In this document: positions 44,240 through 56,820 of the stretch, piece after piece
How the letters are laid out: each line of letters starts with the position of its first letter
Position numbering within the stretch: the stretch's first letter is position 1
Source: Pinus tabuliformis
Taxonomy: Eukaryota > Streptophyta > Pinopsida > Pinales > Pinaceae
Direction: 5' to 3'
Length of the DNA: 64,000 nt
Assembly (NCBI GenBank): GCA_031772625.1
Contig: CM062819.1
Location: 827,669,503 to 827,733,502, forward strand
Notes under the pieces: generated by a model
Told to the model about the DNA's origin: nothing
Seen by the model: only the letters and a program-made list of their open reading frames with translations
Database searches by the model: none
Program-made: the position numbers and the translations under genes

Positions 44240-44663
44240 CAAGGTAACTGATATTCCAAAGGAGCATTTGATTGATGCCTTCATAGAGACTTTAAAGGAT
44301 AATAACCAACATGAGGTTTACTTTGGAGACATAAGTCATTAAAGAATGCATTCAAGGTGACAAGAAAATTTGAAAGTAGAATTATGGCAACAAGGAGGTC
44401 TACCACTAACAACTATAAAGATGTAAGTGTTATCGCTCCTAGATTACCACAACCTACAAGGTTGACACCACAAAAAATAGAGGAAAAGATCAAATGGGAT
44501 TTGTTATAGTTGTGATAGAAAATACACCAAATATCATAAGTGTGTCAAGAAGAAATTATTTTACACAGATAGTGAAAAGGATGGAGAAAAGGAACAAGAA
44601 ACATCAAAAGAAGAACATATACACCAAGAACCAACCTCATAGGCTGAAAAAGAAGAAATAAAT
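44240..44663 (+). pseudogene. gag: gag of chromovirus D (piece 2)
   Basis: It begins with the VTDIPKEHLIDAFIETLKDN gag block typical of plant chromoviruses, then a frame change near 44290 (HEVYFGDIS). A degraded knuckle region follows near 44500-44540 (CDRKYTKYHKC-like). It is continuous with 37017-37054 once element C is disregarded. Several stops make it non-functional. Confidence 0.75.
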
Positions 44664-45302
44664 TTGACCATATATTGTAATGCATTGGTGGGAATTAACA
44701 ATAATCAAACTCTCAAGATAAAAGGATATATCAAGATGAAAAGGGTAATAGTGCTGATTGATTCAGGTACTAGTCATAATTTTATTCATTGTAAGATAGC
44801 CAAGGATTTAAATTGCTTTCTATACCCAGCACTAGAGTGTCAAGTGATGGTTGCAAATGGAGGAACTATAAATTTCTCAGGGAAGTGCCATAATATCAAT
44901 CTAACTGTGGGGGAATATGTATTGAACAATCCAATGCTTTTCGATCTAATGGGTGGTGCATATGTTGTATTAGAAGTCCAATGGTTACAATCTTTGGGGA
45001 CGATAACTTTTAATTTTCAAGAACTTTTCTTGAAATTTTTCTTGGAAGAAAAGGAAATTGAGTTAAGGGGTATCATAGGGAAACTTGAGAAGATAATTAT
45101 CTCTAATTCCATGATAAATCTTTTGAAGAAGAAACAATGGGGGGTAATTGTACAATTATGTTCACTAGATGTTAAAACATATAAGTCATCCATTTCTATA
45201 GATCTCCAAAAATTCCTTGACAATCATTCCAAGGTATTTGAGACTCCCAAAGATCTACAACCTATTTGTGATCTTGATCATGCTATTCACTTGATTCCAT
45301 GA
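44664..45302 (+). pseudogene. pol: Protease region of chromovirus D pol
   Basis: A 212-codon open stretch with the aspartic protease signature VLIDSGTSHNFI near 44750-44790 and a GAYVVLEVQWLQSLG block near 44955-45000, both standard for plant Ty3 chromoviruses. It continues toward the RT N-terminus (HAIHLIP) and ends at a TGA at 45300. Upstream and downstream frames are broken. Confidence 0.85.
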
Positions 45303-46500
45303 AGTGTTCCTCCAAACATCATGCCTTATATATATCCTTATGCACAAAAGAATGAAATTCAATGTATGGTTGCAGAAATGATAGAGGCATGTATAATTCA
45401 ACCTAGCCAAATTTCTTTCTATTCTCCAATAGTATTGATGCACAAAAAGGATGGATCATGGCATATGTGTCTGAATTATAGAGAGATCAATAAGCCCAAT
45501 ATTAAAGATAAGTTTCCCATTCTTGTCATTGATGAATTGTTGGATGAACTACAATAGCAATTTACTTCACGAAGCTGGATCTTCATTCACGATATCATCA
45601 TATTAGAATGAAGATAGAAGACATTCCGAAAACATAATTTAGAACTCATGAAGCTCATTATGAATTTTTGGTCATTCCTTTTGGCCTTACTAATGCACCT
45701 TCCACATTTCAAGGTTTGATGAATTCCACTTTCAAACCATTCCTTAGAAAATTTGTGTTAGTATATTTTATGAAGATATACTAATCTATAGCAAGTCTTG
45801 GAAATATCATGTTCAACATGGTGCTCAAACTATTCAAGGAGAAACAATTGCATGCAAAATCCTCTAAATTTTTATTTGGAGTACAGGAAGTGGATAATTG
45901 GGTCATATTGTATCCCATGAGGGTGTTAAGGCAGACCCCAACAAAATTAAATTCATCAAGAAATGGAAAATCCCCACAGCCTTAAGGCATCGTTGAGGAT
46001 TTCTTAGGTCAACAAGGTATTATCGCAAACTTGTTAAGAGTTATGGGACGATAGTAGCACCTATAACGTCATTACTGAAGATAGATAGAATTTTTTGGAC
46101 TCAAGAAGCAACTAAGGCCTTTGAACATCTTAAAGAGGTCATAAAAACATTTAATGTGGAATGTGATTCCTCAAGAAATGAAATTGGTGCTATTTTAATG
46201 CAAGAAGGAAGACACATTGCTTTTGAAAGTTGTCTAATTAAGAAAAATTATTTACAGAAACCTATTTATGAGAAGGATATGTTGGAAATACTACACACAC
46301 TCAAGAAATGATGCCCTTACCTAATGGGAAGACACTTCAAGGTACAAATAGATCATGATAATTTTGAATACTTCTTGGAATAATGATTATATTCAAGAGA
46401 GCAACAAAAATAGGTCACAAATATGTTGGGTTATGAATATGAAATCATATAAAAAAAATGGAAACAAAATGTTGTTACCGATGCACTCTTAAGAAGGGAT
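45303..46500 (+). pseudogene. pol: RT and RNase H of chromovirus D pol, heavily decayed
   Basis: The RT N-terminal blocks are readable (YSPIVLMHKKDGSW, NYREINKPNIKDKFP, about 45420-45530). The RT core at 45560-45900 is broken by many stops, and the catalytic box is lost in an indel. RNase H remnants include EIGAILMQEGRHIAF near 46180 and RHFKVQIDHDNFEYF near 46330. This is the most eroded coding region in the window. Confidence 0.75.
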
Positions 46501-47396
46501 GAGGATGTGGAAGCAATGTTCTATGCCATTTCTATTTTCCAGCTTGATTGGATAACCGAAACAAGGGATGAATGGAAGAATGATTAAGAGGTATGAAGAC
46601 TCATTCAAAAGTTGTAGCAAGATCCCAATGCATTTGATTCATTTATTTGGAAAAATGATTCACTATGGTACAAAGATCGCCTATATCTATGCAATAACTC
46701 CCAACTTAAACAAAAGGTTCTTTTGGAACTGCACACCTCACCTATAGGAGGGCATTCAATATTTTAAAAAATGTACCACATGGTCAAGAAGGTATTTTTT
46801 TGGGATGGACTTAAATGTGACATTCATAAGTTTGTGGTGGAATGTTTGGTTTGCCAACAAAGTAAAGTTAAGACAGTTAAGACCCCAGGTCTTTTACAAC
46901 CATTATCCATTCCAAGTCAGCGTTGGGAAGAGGTCTCAATGGATTTTATCATAGGTTTACACAAGTTTGAAGGAAAGAGTGTCATCATGGTGGTAGTTGA
47001 TAGACTTACCAAGTATGCACTTTTTTGAGCACTATCTCATCCTTTCAAAGCTAGTACAATCGCTACTACATTTATGAAAACAATTCAAAAGCTACATGGA
47101 AACCCAAAGATTATTGTATGTGATAGTGATCCCATTTTCACTGGAAATTTTTGGACAAAATTATTTTCTTGTCTCGATACTCAATTAGCTCATAGATCAT
47201 ATTATCATCGTCAATTTGATGGGAAAACTGAGATAGTGAATAAATGCTTGGAAGGATATCTTCTTTGCTTTGTATCTGAAAAACAAAAACAATGTATCAA
47301 GTGGTTACCCTAATAGAATGGTGGCATAACACTTCCTTCCATACTACAACAAAAATGACCCCATTTATGGCACTTTATGGATATCATCCACCATCC
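46500..47396 (+). pseudogene. pol: Integrase of chromovirus D pol (first part)
   Basis: The zinc-binding region (ELHTSPIGGHS near 46730, CLVCQQSKVKT near 46845) is followed by the core. VSMDFIIGLHKFEG (about 46936) carries the first Asp, VCDSDPIFTGNFW (about 47118) the second, and FDGKTEIVNKCLEGYL (about 47217) the Glu. A TGA near 47027 and a TAA near 47311 interrupt it. It stops at YGYHPPS, where a hAT transposon is inserted. Confidence 0.85.
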
Positions 47397-48449
47397 CAAG
47401 GATAATTTTAGGGGTGAATGTTCGCCCTTTGGCGAAATTAAGGGCTTTTAAATTTTTAGTGGGCGAATATTTTGTATCATAGTACATTTTTACAAATCAC
47501 CTCAAATAGCCCACCTTATTTTAAGGGAGAGGGTAAAAAAGGTAAATTTAGCCCTTGAAATTAGGACTTACAACCTTCCATTCGCCCATTTTCAAGAATA
47601 AGTTTTATTTGAGTGAATCCATTTGCCCATTTTCAAGAATAGGTTTTATTTAAGTGAATCCTATGGGCCAAATACCATATTTATAAAAGAGGTATGGTAA
47701 ATTAATAAAAATATAAATAAATGAGAGTTATGGTAAATAAATAAAACATTAAATAAACTAGATGTATCGTAAATAAATAAAACCTCCTTTTATATTTAGT
47801 CCATAACCCTCGTTCTATTTATGAAGGCTCAAGAAAGAGGTTTTATTTAAGTGAATCCTATGGGCCAAATACCATATTTGTAAAAGAGGTATGGTAAATT
47901 AATAAAAATATAAATAAACGAGAGGTATGGTAAACAAATAAAACATTTTTTTATATTTACTCCATAATTCACCTTATATTTACGAACACTCAAAAAATGG
48001 GTTATATTTAGGTGAAACCTATGGCCAAAATACTATGGGACAAATACCATGGACTAGATTGTTATTAATACCATGCAAAAAACCATTATTAACCCTAATA
48101 TTAGAATTAATAAAAATAACAATGGCACATGGTATTGACCCATGGTATTCACCAAAATGGCACATGGTATTGACCCATGGTATTCACCTGGAATGTAGCC
48201 TATTTAAATGGGGGAATTAAACCAGCATGTAGCCTATGCTAAGATTCACTAGGACTTTACAAAGTTTTATTATTTAGTGATTTTATAATTGAGCAAAATA
48301 TTCGCCATGTCTGGTGAGAGATTCGCCAAAAAATTATATATACAAATTATATTATTGATAAAATTGCCTTCCATTTTTCCTATATACCATGGAGATTCGC
48401 CCATTTATTATATTTATAAATTTAGGGGGGGTTCTTAAAATTTTCCCTG
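47397..48449. mobile_element. Non-autonomous hAT transposon
   Basis: 1053 bp with an 8-bp target duplication CACCATCC (47389-47396 and 48450-48457). The ends form imperfect terminal inverted repeats: CAAGGATAATTTTAGG on the left, CAGGGAAAATTTTAAG on the right read inward. The 8-bp TSD and CA(A/G)GG ends are the hAT hallmarks. It has no transposase. TTCGCC motifs recur near both ends, and a direct repeat of roughly 85 bp occurs at about 47640-47725 and 47835-47920. It splits the integrase of element D. Confidence 0.92.
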
Positions 48450-48457
48450 CACCATCC

Positions 48458-49030
48458 ATCACATAATCTTTAAGAGACAATTCTAAGGTTCAAGAAGTAT
48501 ATGATCACATCCAACATCAACAAAAGTTCTCCAACTCTTAAAGGATAATCTGACTCTAGCACATAATCAAATGGAATAGCATGAAAATCAACATCACAGT
48601 GAAAGAAGTTTTGATGTGTGTAATTGGGTATTTCTAGGACTACAACCATACAAATAAATGTCCCTCAAGCAAGCTAAGAAGGATAACAAATTATCACCAA
48701 AGTACTATGGCCCTTACAAGGTGTTGCAAAATATTGGTACTATGGCATACAAATTGGAGTTTCCTGCATCTTCGCCAGTACACCCAATTTTCCATGTTTC
48801 ATGCTTAAAGAATCTTATAGGTGACAAGCTTCCAATTCAAACTATATTGCTAGAACTTGACAAGGAAAATAATAATGGAGCGTGAACCAACCACATAAAC
48901 TAGAATATAACATCTACAAGATAGATCAATTTCAGAGTATCTCATTAAGTGGAAGAACTTACCAGTTGAAGACTCCACATGGGAGGATGAGTATTTTATT
49001 CAGAAGCATCCAGATCTACTCAAGCATTAA
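48458..49030 (+). pseudogene. pol: Integrase C-terminus and chromodomain of D
   Basis: After the hAT insertion the frame resumes with a KVQEVYDHIQHQQ-like stretch and NKLSPKYYGPYKVLQNIG (about 48690). FPASSPVHPIFHVSCLK follows (about 48765). After a frame change it ends in a chromodomain at 48932-49030 (EYLIKWKNLPVEDSTWEDE), stopping at 49028-49030. The chromodomain identifies D as a chromovirus. Such domains direct integration to particular chromatin. Confidence 0.88.
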
Positions 49031-49047
49031 GGACACCACTTTTTTAT

Positions 49048-49058
49048 GAAGAGGGGAA
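49048..49058 (+). other. Polypurine tract of chromovirus D
   Basis: GAAGAGGGGAA, 18 bp past the pol stop. The 3' LTR should begin here, probably at the eroded TTTTAGGTCCC. Confidence 0.7.
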
Positions 49059-50849
49059 TTTTAGGTCCCTATAATACTAGTGTAACCCCCACATTGTTAT
49101 TGTTGTGCCCCATAGAATCCTATTAATGCTATTGTCGTGCCTCATATAATCCCACTATTGTTATTGTTGTGCCCTTACATTATTATTGTTATGTAGGCCC
49201 TAATTATATTTTGACCCCTTAGACTCATGTATATACCAATGCATTTTTGTCATTTGAATGATCCAAGATTTTTTCATTTATGTGATGTAAAAGGAGGTTT
49301 TCCCATGAAGAGGCTTATTTTGAACTTGTTAAACCATATTTTCTTATGTTTTTGTGATTTAGCTACATATCAAAGATGGTGGTTATAAAAACCACGAGGA
49401 ATAAAATATTTGACTACTATGGACAATATGACAACTGTAATATCATAGAGATTGTTGTGCTTTTCTCCTTCCTCTGGGTCTCATTTATGCCATTTCAAGA
49501 TGGTTGAGGTCGTTTCTCATGGGAATTAGGAATTTATGGAACTAACCATTTCCATAAACTCCACTCTAGAGAGTGTAATTTTCACATTTTTTTTTTGAAG
49601 GCTTCAGATCCTTTGCTAAATGAAGAGGGTAAGTACTCACTCCTTGTACAAGAAAGAAGCAAAAGTATATACTCAAAAAGGATTTTTCTCAAAGTTTTTA
49701 GTGGGTTGATTTAGTCAAAGAAATACAGAGAATGGATAAATGCCAATAGTATGCATTTAATTAGCTAAATGAGGTGGCCAAATATGTTATAACAAGATTA
49801 AGAGAGGAGTTTCATGGGTAAGCTTTCAAAGTTGTGTATGGATCTAATATGAGTGGATGACATGGTAACATTATCTTGGCTTTACTATCATGGTTTGACC
49901 CTTGACATAATAGGGGGGCCATGGCTCAAGAACCAAAATATGGCCAATGATATAAAATAAAGGAGGAAAATCAGCTCAACCAGTGTGTTCCATACAAAAT
50001 TTACCTCATCATTTATGAAAGTGATGTATATGTATTTGGATGTGGAATTATGGTACTTATAACACATCCTGCCCCTACGACATCATTTATTTAACTTCCT
50101 CTACAACACCATCCATCAATGTTGTTTTTTTTATTGCTCCTAACGTGAATATGTGATAATATCCCATGATATATATTTTAGCATACACCATCAAACATCA
50201 TGGCATTATTCATCAAAATCCTAGAACACCATCTCTTTGTATTAATTCATTCACTTATCTTTACTATTGGGATAGTTCCCTTTATTCTATAGAATAAACT
50301 CTCCATAAAAATCCCCTTCGAATTATACTTTTGAGATAGTCAGTCCATGTATATAAGTAGCACACATAAGAAACACACTCACGTATATACAAGCACATGA
50401 TTTGACATCAATAACACACAATAAAGATATAAAAAGTACACTACTTAACTGAAAGTTAATCCAAATTAACACAAAAATGTTAATCAATGCAAAAAAGGAC
50501 AAGAATGAGATTCAAAAGACATGAACACTAGTTGAAAACCATAAAAGTGACAAGTTATAACAATTAAATAACAATTAACACTTAATGAATTAAAAATTAA
50601 TCAATCTTTCTTCTCTCTGTAACCCTAAACATACTCGAATTACATCATTTTTTTCCAAATTAAGGATAAAGTCGACACAACATCATGGGTTATTGTTATT
50701 GTTTATGTCATTAACACTTAGCTTCCACTCTCATTTTAACTAAAATTCTAGTTATTATTGTACTATTAGCATTAATTTAGGCATAAAACGGGGCACTAAA
50801 TCTGACACTAATAATGTCAATTTTAGTGTTGACCTTGTAAAAGGCATAG
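49059..50849 (+). other. Probable 3' LTR of D followed by unassigned AT-rich DNA
   Basis: The first several hundred bases are expected to be the D 3' LTR. A 39-40 bp phrase (ATTGTTATTGTTGTGCCC and variants) occurs three times at 49095-49190. The LTR end could not be placed because no partner copy is in the window. From about 49600 to 50849 I see no genes or boundaries. Confidence 0.45.
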
Positions 50850-51323
50850 TGGAAAAATAAAAAATTCAATTAGGAGCAAAGGGTTATTCCCAAGTAAAGG
50901 GAATTGACTTTGGTGATATATTTTTTATTGTTGGCAAGTTAACTTCTATTATATTTCTTTTATCTGTTACCACTACTTTTGATTTTGAAGTAGAACAAAT
51001 GGATGTGAAGATATCATTTATACATCAGGATCCGGAAGAATAAATCTACATGAAGCAAGCAAAAGGATTTGTTGTGAAAGGAAAGAAAGAGTTGGTATGT
51101 AGGTTAAAAAGTCCCTATATGGGTTAAAGCAATCACAAGGATATGGTATAAAAAAATTGATACTTATATACTGTGACTTGGCTCCACAAGAAACAAAGTA
51201 GATCACAACATACATTTCAAATTAGTTGGCAATCAGGTTGTTTATTTGGTATCATATGTGGGCGATATGTTGTTGATTGGAAATGACAAGGAATCATCCA
51301 GGAAGTTAAAACTCAATTTCTCT
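50850..51323 (+). pseudogene. pol: Ty1/copia element G, reverse transcriptase (left part)
   Basis: Decayed copia RT. Recognisable blocks are KGYSQVKGIDFGDIF (about 50880), EVEQMDVKISF (about 50990), EEIYMKQ-like (about 51040), GFVVKGKKELVCRLK and VGNQVVYLVSYVGDM (about 51230-51268). The catalytic box is YVGD at 51255-51266, so an essential Asp is lost. Stops and indels occur throughout. The reading resumes at 60213 after element E. Confidence 0.82.
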
Positions 51324-53331
51324 TGTAACAACCCTGGTTGAATTTCCATGTAAAAGAAAATATAAGACCAAGGTCACGGGACACATATGCCAAGTTGAAT
51401 AGTGGGCAAAACATTCTAGTGGGTGTCACTTTTGGTTTATTATGGCTAAGGAAAAGAGGTATTAACTGACATTTATTTATGAAAATAATGTAATATAAGA
51501 GAAAAGAAAGGTGAAAGGCCACATATTTGCATGAGAAGGGAATTAGAGAAAAAATGAAGGAAAATGAAGAAAATAGAGGCCTCAATGATAAAGATGCTTA
51601 TGAGGACCAGTTCATGGCATTTACTAGTTAGGATTTTGTTAGTTCAGTCTTTGGAAATCTCATTTTATTCTCTTTCTCTCATACCCTTGCACACATAGAG
51701 AAATCTTGGAGCATTGTTGGAGCATGCTTGGAACACTCTAGTTTCATTAGATTTGGAGAAACAAGGCAAAGGAAGATAAAGAAAGCACAAGGGAACATCG
51801 ATATCAACAACTAAAACGAGTTTTTCTTGCAGGTACTAAGTTGCGTGTATGATTTCCTTGCTAGTTTGGACATTCATGACATATGCATGTGGCTATTTAG
51901 TTATGATATGTCACTGGCATGGAGGATTTCCTGGATTGACAGTGGTTTTGCTTAGCCTTGCCATTTCCTAGAAATCCATGGTGTTATGGGTTTTATCTTT
52001 TGTTTTCTGGTTGGTGCTCATGTTCCTTATGGCTGTGGGTTGAGTTATTAGTTTATGGAGCCTTGGTTCAACAAACACTCTAGAAACCCTGTAACAACTT
52101 GGGTTGAGTTGCTAGTTTTGGAAGCCATGTTTGGAAAACCACTCTAGCGACCTTGGTGGGATGAGTTGCCAGTCCTGGAAGCCTTGGTTGGACAAACACT
52201 CTTGAGCCTGGTGACAACTATGGGTTGAGTAACTAGTCTTGGAATCCGGGTTGGAACAAACACTCTAGAGCCCCAGACAACTTCGATAAAGACCGTTCTG
52301 GTGATGTCTGACCATGAGGTGGAATCACTGGTTGAGGGTTGAGGTGGTTTGGCCTTTGGAAGCCCTAGTTTGGTTTTCTTGGTTTATTCCATGAGATCTT
52401 ACATTCATGATTGGAATATGGCACGAGGGTGATTGGCTGAAAGAAATATTTGGTTCAACCCAATCTATGGTTGGGTGGTACGTGGAAGTCTTGAATTTGT
52501 TGGATTTTGCATATGTTAATAAGATATCTTTTCCCTTGTATTTCATGAGTAAATGCATTTGCTATTATATCGCTTTCATGGCTGTTTTATCATAGATATT
52601 TCTTTGGTCATATGCTGGTTATAAACATGGTTTTATGACATACTTGAGTTATGGTTCTCATCATGATTTGGTTAGTAAATGAAATGTTAATGAATGAATA
52701 ACCTAATAGAGGCTATTGAAACTATGGTGAGAAGGCATCAAACGTTCTTGACGATTCTGAGATAAGTATTAGACCCCTATGTTCAGATATTTGATTATGA
52801 CCTGTAGATTTCATGTTCATCATGTGTTTGATAGAATGTATATCATGGCTAGGCCTTCTTAGGTCAGGTTCTTGTCTAAGGTTTGTATGGAAGGCTTTGT
52901 TCCAATTTCATTTATCATTCCTAAGAGTTTTATTAAGTTTTGGGCAGTGAGTTTGATACTAGCCCTCAAAAAGTGCCTCAAATCTTGCGGTCACAGGCAT
53001 AGAACTAGGTGAAAAAGACTACAGTCTCTCCCTTGCAGGCTTGTGCATGCGACTAGAGGGTTACAACCAAACTCTATTAGTGCTGTGCCAATTTCTGGGA
53101 GTCCAGGACACCAAAACAAAGGTTTAAATTAGGATCTGGGCACCTGGAAGGGTGGTTTATCCCTTGGGGGTCCTGTAGCAACTGAGGGAGACCAGTAAGG
53201 TTTTTTTTGTATGTTGATTCCACTTCCTTAAGGCGATCTAGGAGGTTGAATCATATCATAGTAATTATTCATCACATGTTTATCCTAGTAGGCCTGTTAA
53301 GTTGGGTAAATGTGGGAGGAGGGTGGTTATA
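51324..53331 (+). repeat. 5' LTR of element E
   Basis: 2008 bp, homologous to 58193-60212. It contains four diverged copies of a phrase like GGGTTGAGTTACTAGTCTTGG (about 52028-52235) in both LTRs. Confidence 0.9.
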
Positions 53332-53334
53332 GAG

Positions 53335-53346
53335 TGGTATCAGAGC
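53335..53346 (+). other. Primer binding site of E (initiator tRNA-Met)
   Basis: TGGTATCAGAGC, three bases after the LTR, is the classic plant initiator-Met PBS. Confidence 0.93.
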
Positions 53347-55959
53347 TCCCAAGTTCACCACTTGGGCTGGATGTGAAAAATGTGCTTGTCATGCATGCAT
53401 TGAGGTTGTATATGTGCTTGTTATGTATGCATGGTGATGGTCATTGTTGTAGTTGTGTTGTCATGTAGAGTTTGATGATGTTGATGGTGGGATGTGTTTG
53501 TCATGAATGCATGTTTGTTCTATATGCATTTTTTATGCATGTCAATGTCTATATGTTGTTATTCATGCATTTTCATGGTTATGGTTATGCCTGCATGGTA
53601 GGTTAGGAATGCATTGTGGTGGTCATTATGTAGTTTGTGTCATCATGATGTTATTGGTATGTAATGATGCTGATATGTTGGCTGAGACAGAGCAGGAGAA
53701 GAAGATTATTAGAGCGAGGTTGAAACAATGGACCCCGGGGTAAGAGCATATTGTCATACAAGTTTGTATGTTGGGCATGCAGGTATGTTAGTTAATGATT
53801 GTTATAGGAATTAGGGTTATATACGTGTTTTTCATTCTATTGTTGTTGTGGTTACATGCATGGTATATGTTAGTGAATCAATGTGGTGATATGGACGTTC
53901 GCTAGATAGTCATGCATGGTAGTTGACTTGTTATTATATGCATTGCGGTCATATGCATGATGGTTATGGTCATTGTAGCTAAGATCTTGATGTTATATGT
54001 ATTGTTCTTTTCTGGACTGGCTTGTGCAAATGGTTATGGTTATGATATTAATGTATGAGTCGATATATTTGTGATATTGTGTTGTACTAATATGGACTGA
54101 CTTGTGCAAATGTGATAGCCTCCCTTGAGATACATTGAGGTATGGGTTTGGCTATGTCGTCTATTTGGTTCATCTAACATGGCATGTTTATATATTATCT
54201 GAATGTTTGACTAATTGCATGATGTGAGTACCTATGTCTATAAGATTGCATGAAATAATGATCTCATTTTAAGACAATTATACTAACATGATATGTACTT
54301 GAGTGCAAGTAGGTGCCAATTGTAGTATTATGACTAATGAGCATGATTAGATTATGACATGGATGTTAATCTTGTTAAAGGTTGAATTCAAATTACTAGA
54401 CATGATGTCTTTCTCTTTGGAACACATGCATGACATGTGTGATAGTTGTAGGGCAACATGCTTGGCATTAGCGTGACAAGTTAACAGTTGATTTGTTTAT
54501 ATAACTAACAACTGGGTGATGTGACAATATATAATAAGACTCAATTACAACAAGGTAAAGGTAAAAGAAATGAATTGGGTAAGAATTTTGTTGGCAATGT
54601 TTGGAAAACACAATTCCAAATGAATGAGTGCTTTGCATGAATACAAGAAGTCTTCTTAACCTAGATTTTGTCTAATATTATGTGGATATGTGCTATATTC
54701 TTGAACATGTATTTGATAGGTATATTAGCTAGTTTCTAGTTATAATTGGATTCGTCAAGGAATTGGAGTCCTATGAGAGATGATATATGCATGTGTTTAG
54801 ATACAAGGAAACATTCTTGGCACAACAAGGTAAGGAAACTGGTATATTGTTATATTTATCTATACACTAACAATTGTGTGTTTATGTCAGTATGATGCAG
54901 GGACTGCATGGAAAAAAAGACTGCCATGAAATATTGAATAAGGCTTAGGTTGAGCTTTCCTTTGGAAGCATTGGGAACCATGGGGTTGAGTCATGATGTC
55001 TGTTGCTAGCCTTATGCTTTCAGTCTTTTGTGATTTGTTTGCACTTGATTTGCGGTTTTGATTGCGTTTGTGCATGGCCATGCCACTTTGTTTTTGGTGT
55101 CGTATTGCTATTGGTTTTTCATGGTTTTCTCTTGCTTGCTTCTTGTTCTTGCCTTTATGCTTTGAGGGTCTTGGAAATTGGTTGGTAAAGATGAAAGTAA
55201 ATGGAGCCTGGGGAGATCTTGGTGGTACCCAACATGCAATGAAAGACCTGGATGAAGCTCAATGCATGAACAAAATGTAACTAAAGGTAAGAATACGACA
55301 ACTAGTTGGACTGGTTGGGTCCATTGAGTTAAATGGACAACGACAGGACAATCATGAGAAAGGTAGTAGGAGAGGTAAAGTAAAAGAGATTAAGGTAATA
55401 GATGCCTTGGATAAGTTGGGAACTATTGTTCTCAATGTTGTGCATGGATAAGAGCAGTTCTCTTGACCTTGACCTTGTGATATCTGGTAATTATGTTGTG
55501 ATCATGATTATGTTGATGTCTATATACGTATACATGTATATATGTATGTTGTTTCTGACAGGGTCTTAGGGATCATGATTTTTTTATGCTAGTGTTTATA
55601 TCTTTATATGTATCTATGTATGTTGTTGTATGACAGGGTCATCAAGAATCATTCTTATGGAGGAATGATTGCTTATATAGGTGAATGGCATGAAGGGGTT
55701 CCTAGCTATGAAGAACCGAGTGGGAAGAGTAACCCTAACAAATCTATGAGGTTAGTATCATGAGATATGAATTGATATTATATGTTTATACTATGTCTAT
55801 GTTTATTCTATGGAAAGGTAATGTAGAGGGATACATCAACGGAATGAAAGTAGTGTGACATGCGACATGCTAAGACAAGCATGGATAAGAAACTAGAAGA
55901 AAGGTTGCTTGGTAGAGTCAGTGTGTGGTCTTTGGATGTGAAGTACTACTGTTATGTAT

Positions 55960-56500
55960 CTGTTGTACATGTGGTGTTGTGTACGTGTTGTATATGCAGT
56001 GTTGTGTGCATGTTTGATATGCGGTGTTGTGTACATATAGTGTCATGGGCATGTTGGATATGTGGTGTTGTGTACATATGGTGTTGTGCGCATGTTGTAT
56101 ATGCGGTGCTATGTACATATGGTGCTATGTACATGTTGCATATGCGGTGTTGTGTACATATCGTGCCATGTACATGTTGTATATGAAGTGATGTGTAAAT
56201 ATGGTGTTGTGTGCATGTTGTACATGTGGTGCTATATGCATATGGTATTGTGTGCATGATTGTGCATGTCGTGATGTATGCATGTGGTGCTGTGTACATG
56301 TTGTACATGGGGTACTATGTGCACGTGGTGTCCTGTACATGTCGTGTTGTGCACACGTTGTGAAGGTGGTGCTGTGTACACATTGTGCAGGTGGTGCCGT
56401 GTACATGTGATGCTATGTACACATTGTGTAGGTGGCACTGTGTACATGTGGTATTGTGCACACATCGTACACATTGTGTTGTGCACATGTGGTACTATGT
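55960..56500. repeat. Degenerate 41-bp minisatellite
   Basis: ATGCGGTG-type unit starts recur at 56019, 56060, 56101 and 56142, an exact 41-bp step. Each unit holds two half-phrases of GGTGTTGTGTACAT. The array decays toward 56500. Confidence 0.88.
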
Positions 56501-56559
56501 TATGTGTATTGTGTAGTCATTGTATCGTGACATGTGTATTTGTTGTATTGTATAGGTGT

Positions 56560-56820
56560 ACATATATGTATTGTGTTGTACAATGGGTGTAGGTGTATGT
56601 ATTGTGTTGTACACCGAGTGTCGGTGTATTTTTTTTGTCTTGTACATCGAGTGTAGGTGTATGTGTTGTGTCGTACATTAGGTGTAGATGTATGTATTGT
56701 GTTGTACATCAGGTGTAGGTGTATGTGTTGTGTTGTACACTGGGTGTGGGTGTATGTATTGTGTGATACACCATGTGTGGGTGTGTGTGTTGTGATGTAC
56801 ACTATGTGTGTGTACGTGAT
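56560..56820. repeat. 31-bp minisatellite
   Basis: Units of the type TGTACACTGGGTGTAGG recur with steps of 31-33 bp (56577, 56608, 56641 and about 56672). It directly follows the 41-bp array. Confidence 0.85.
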
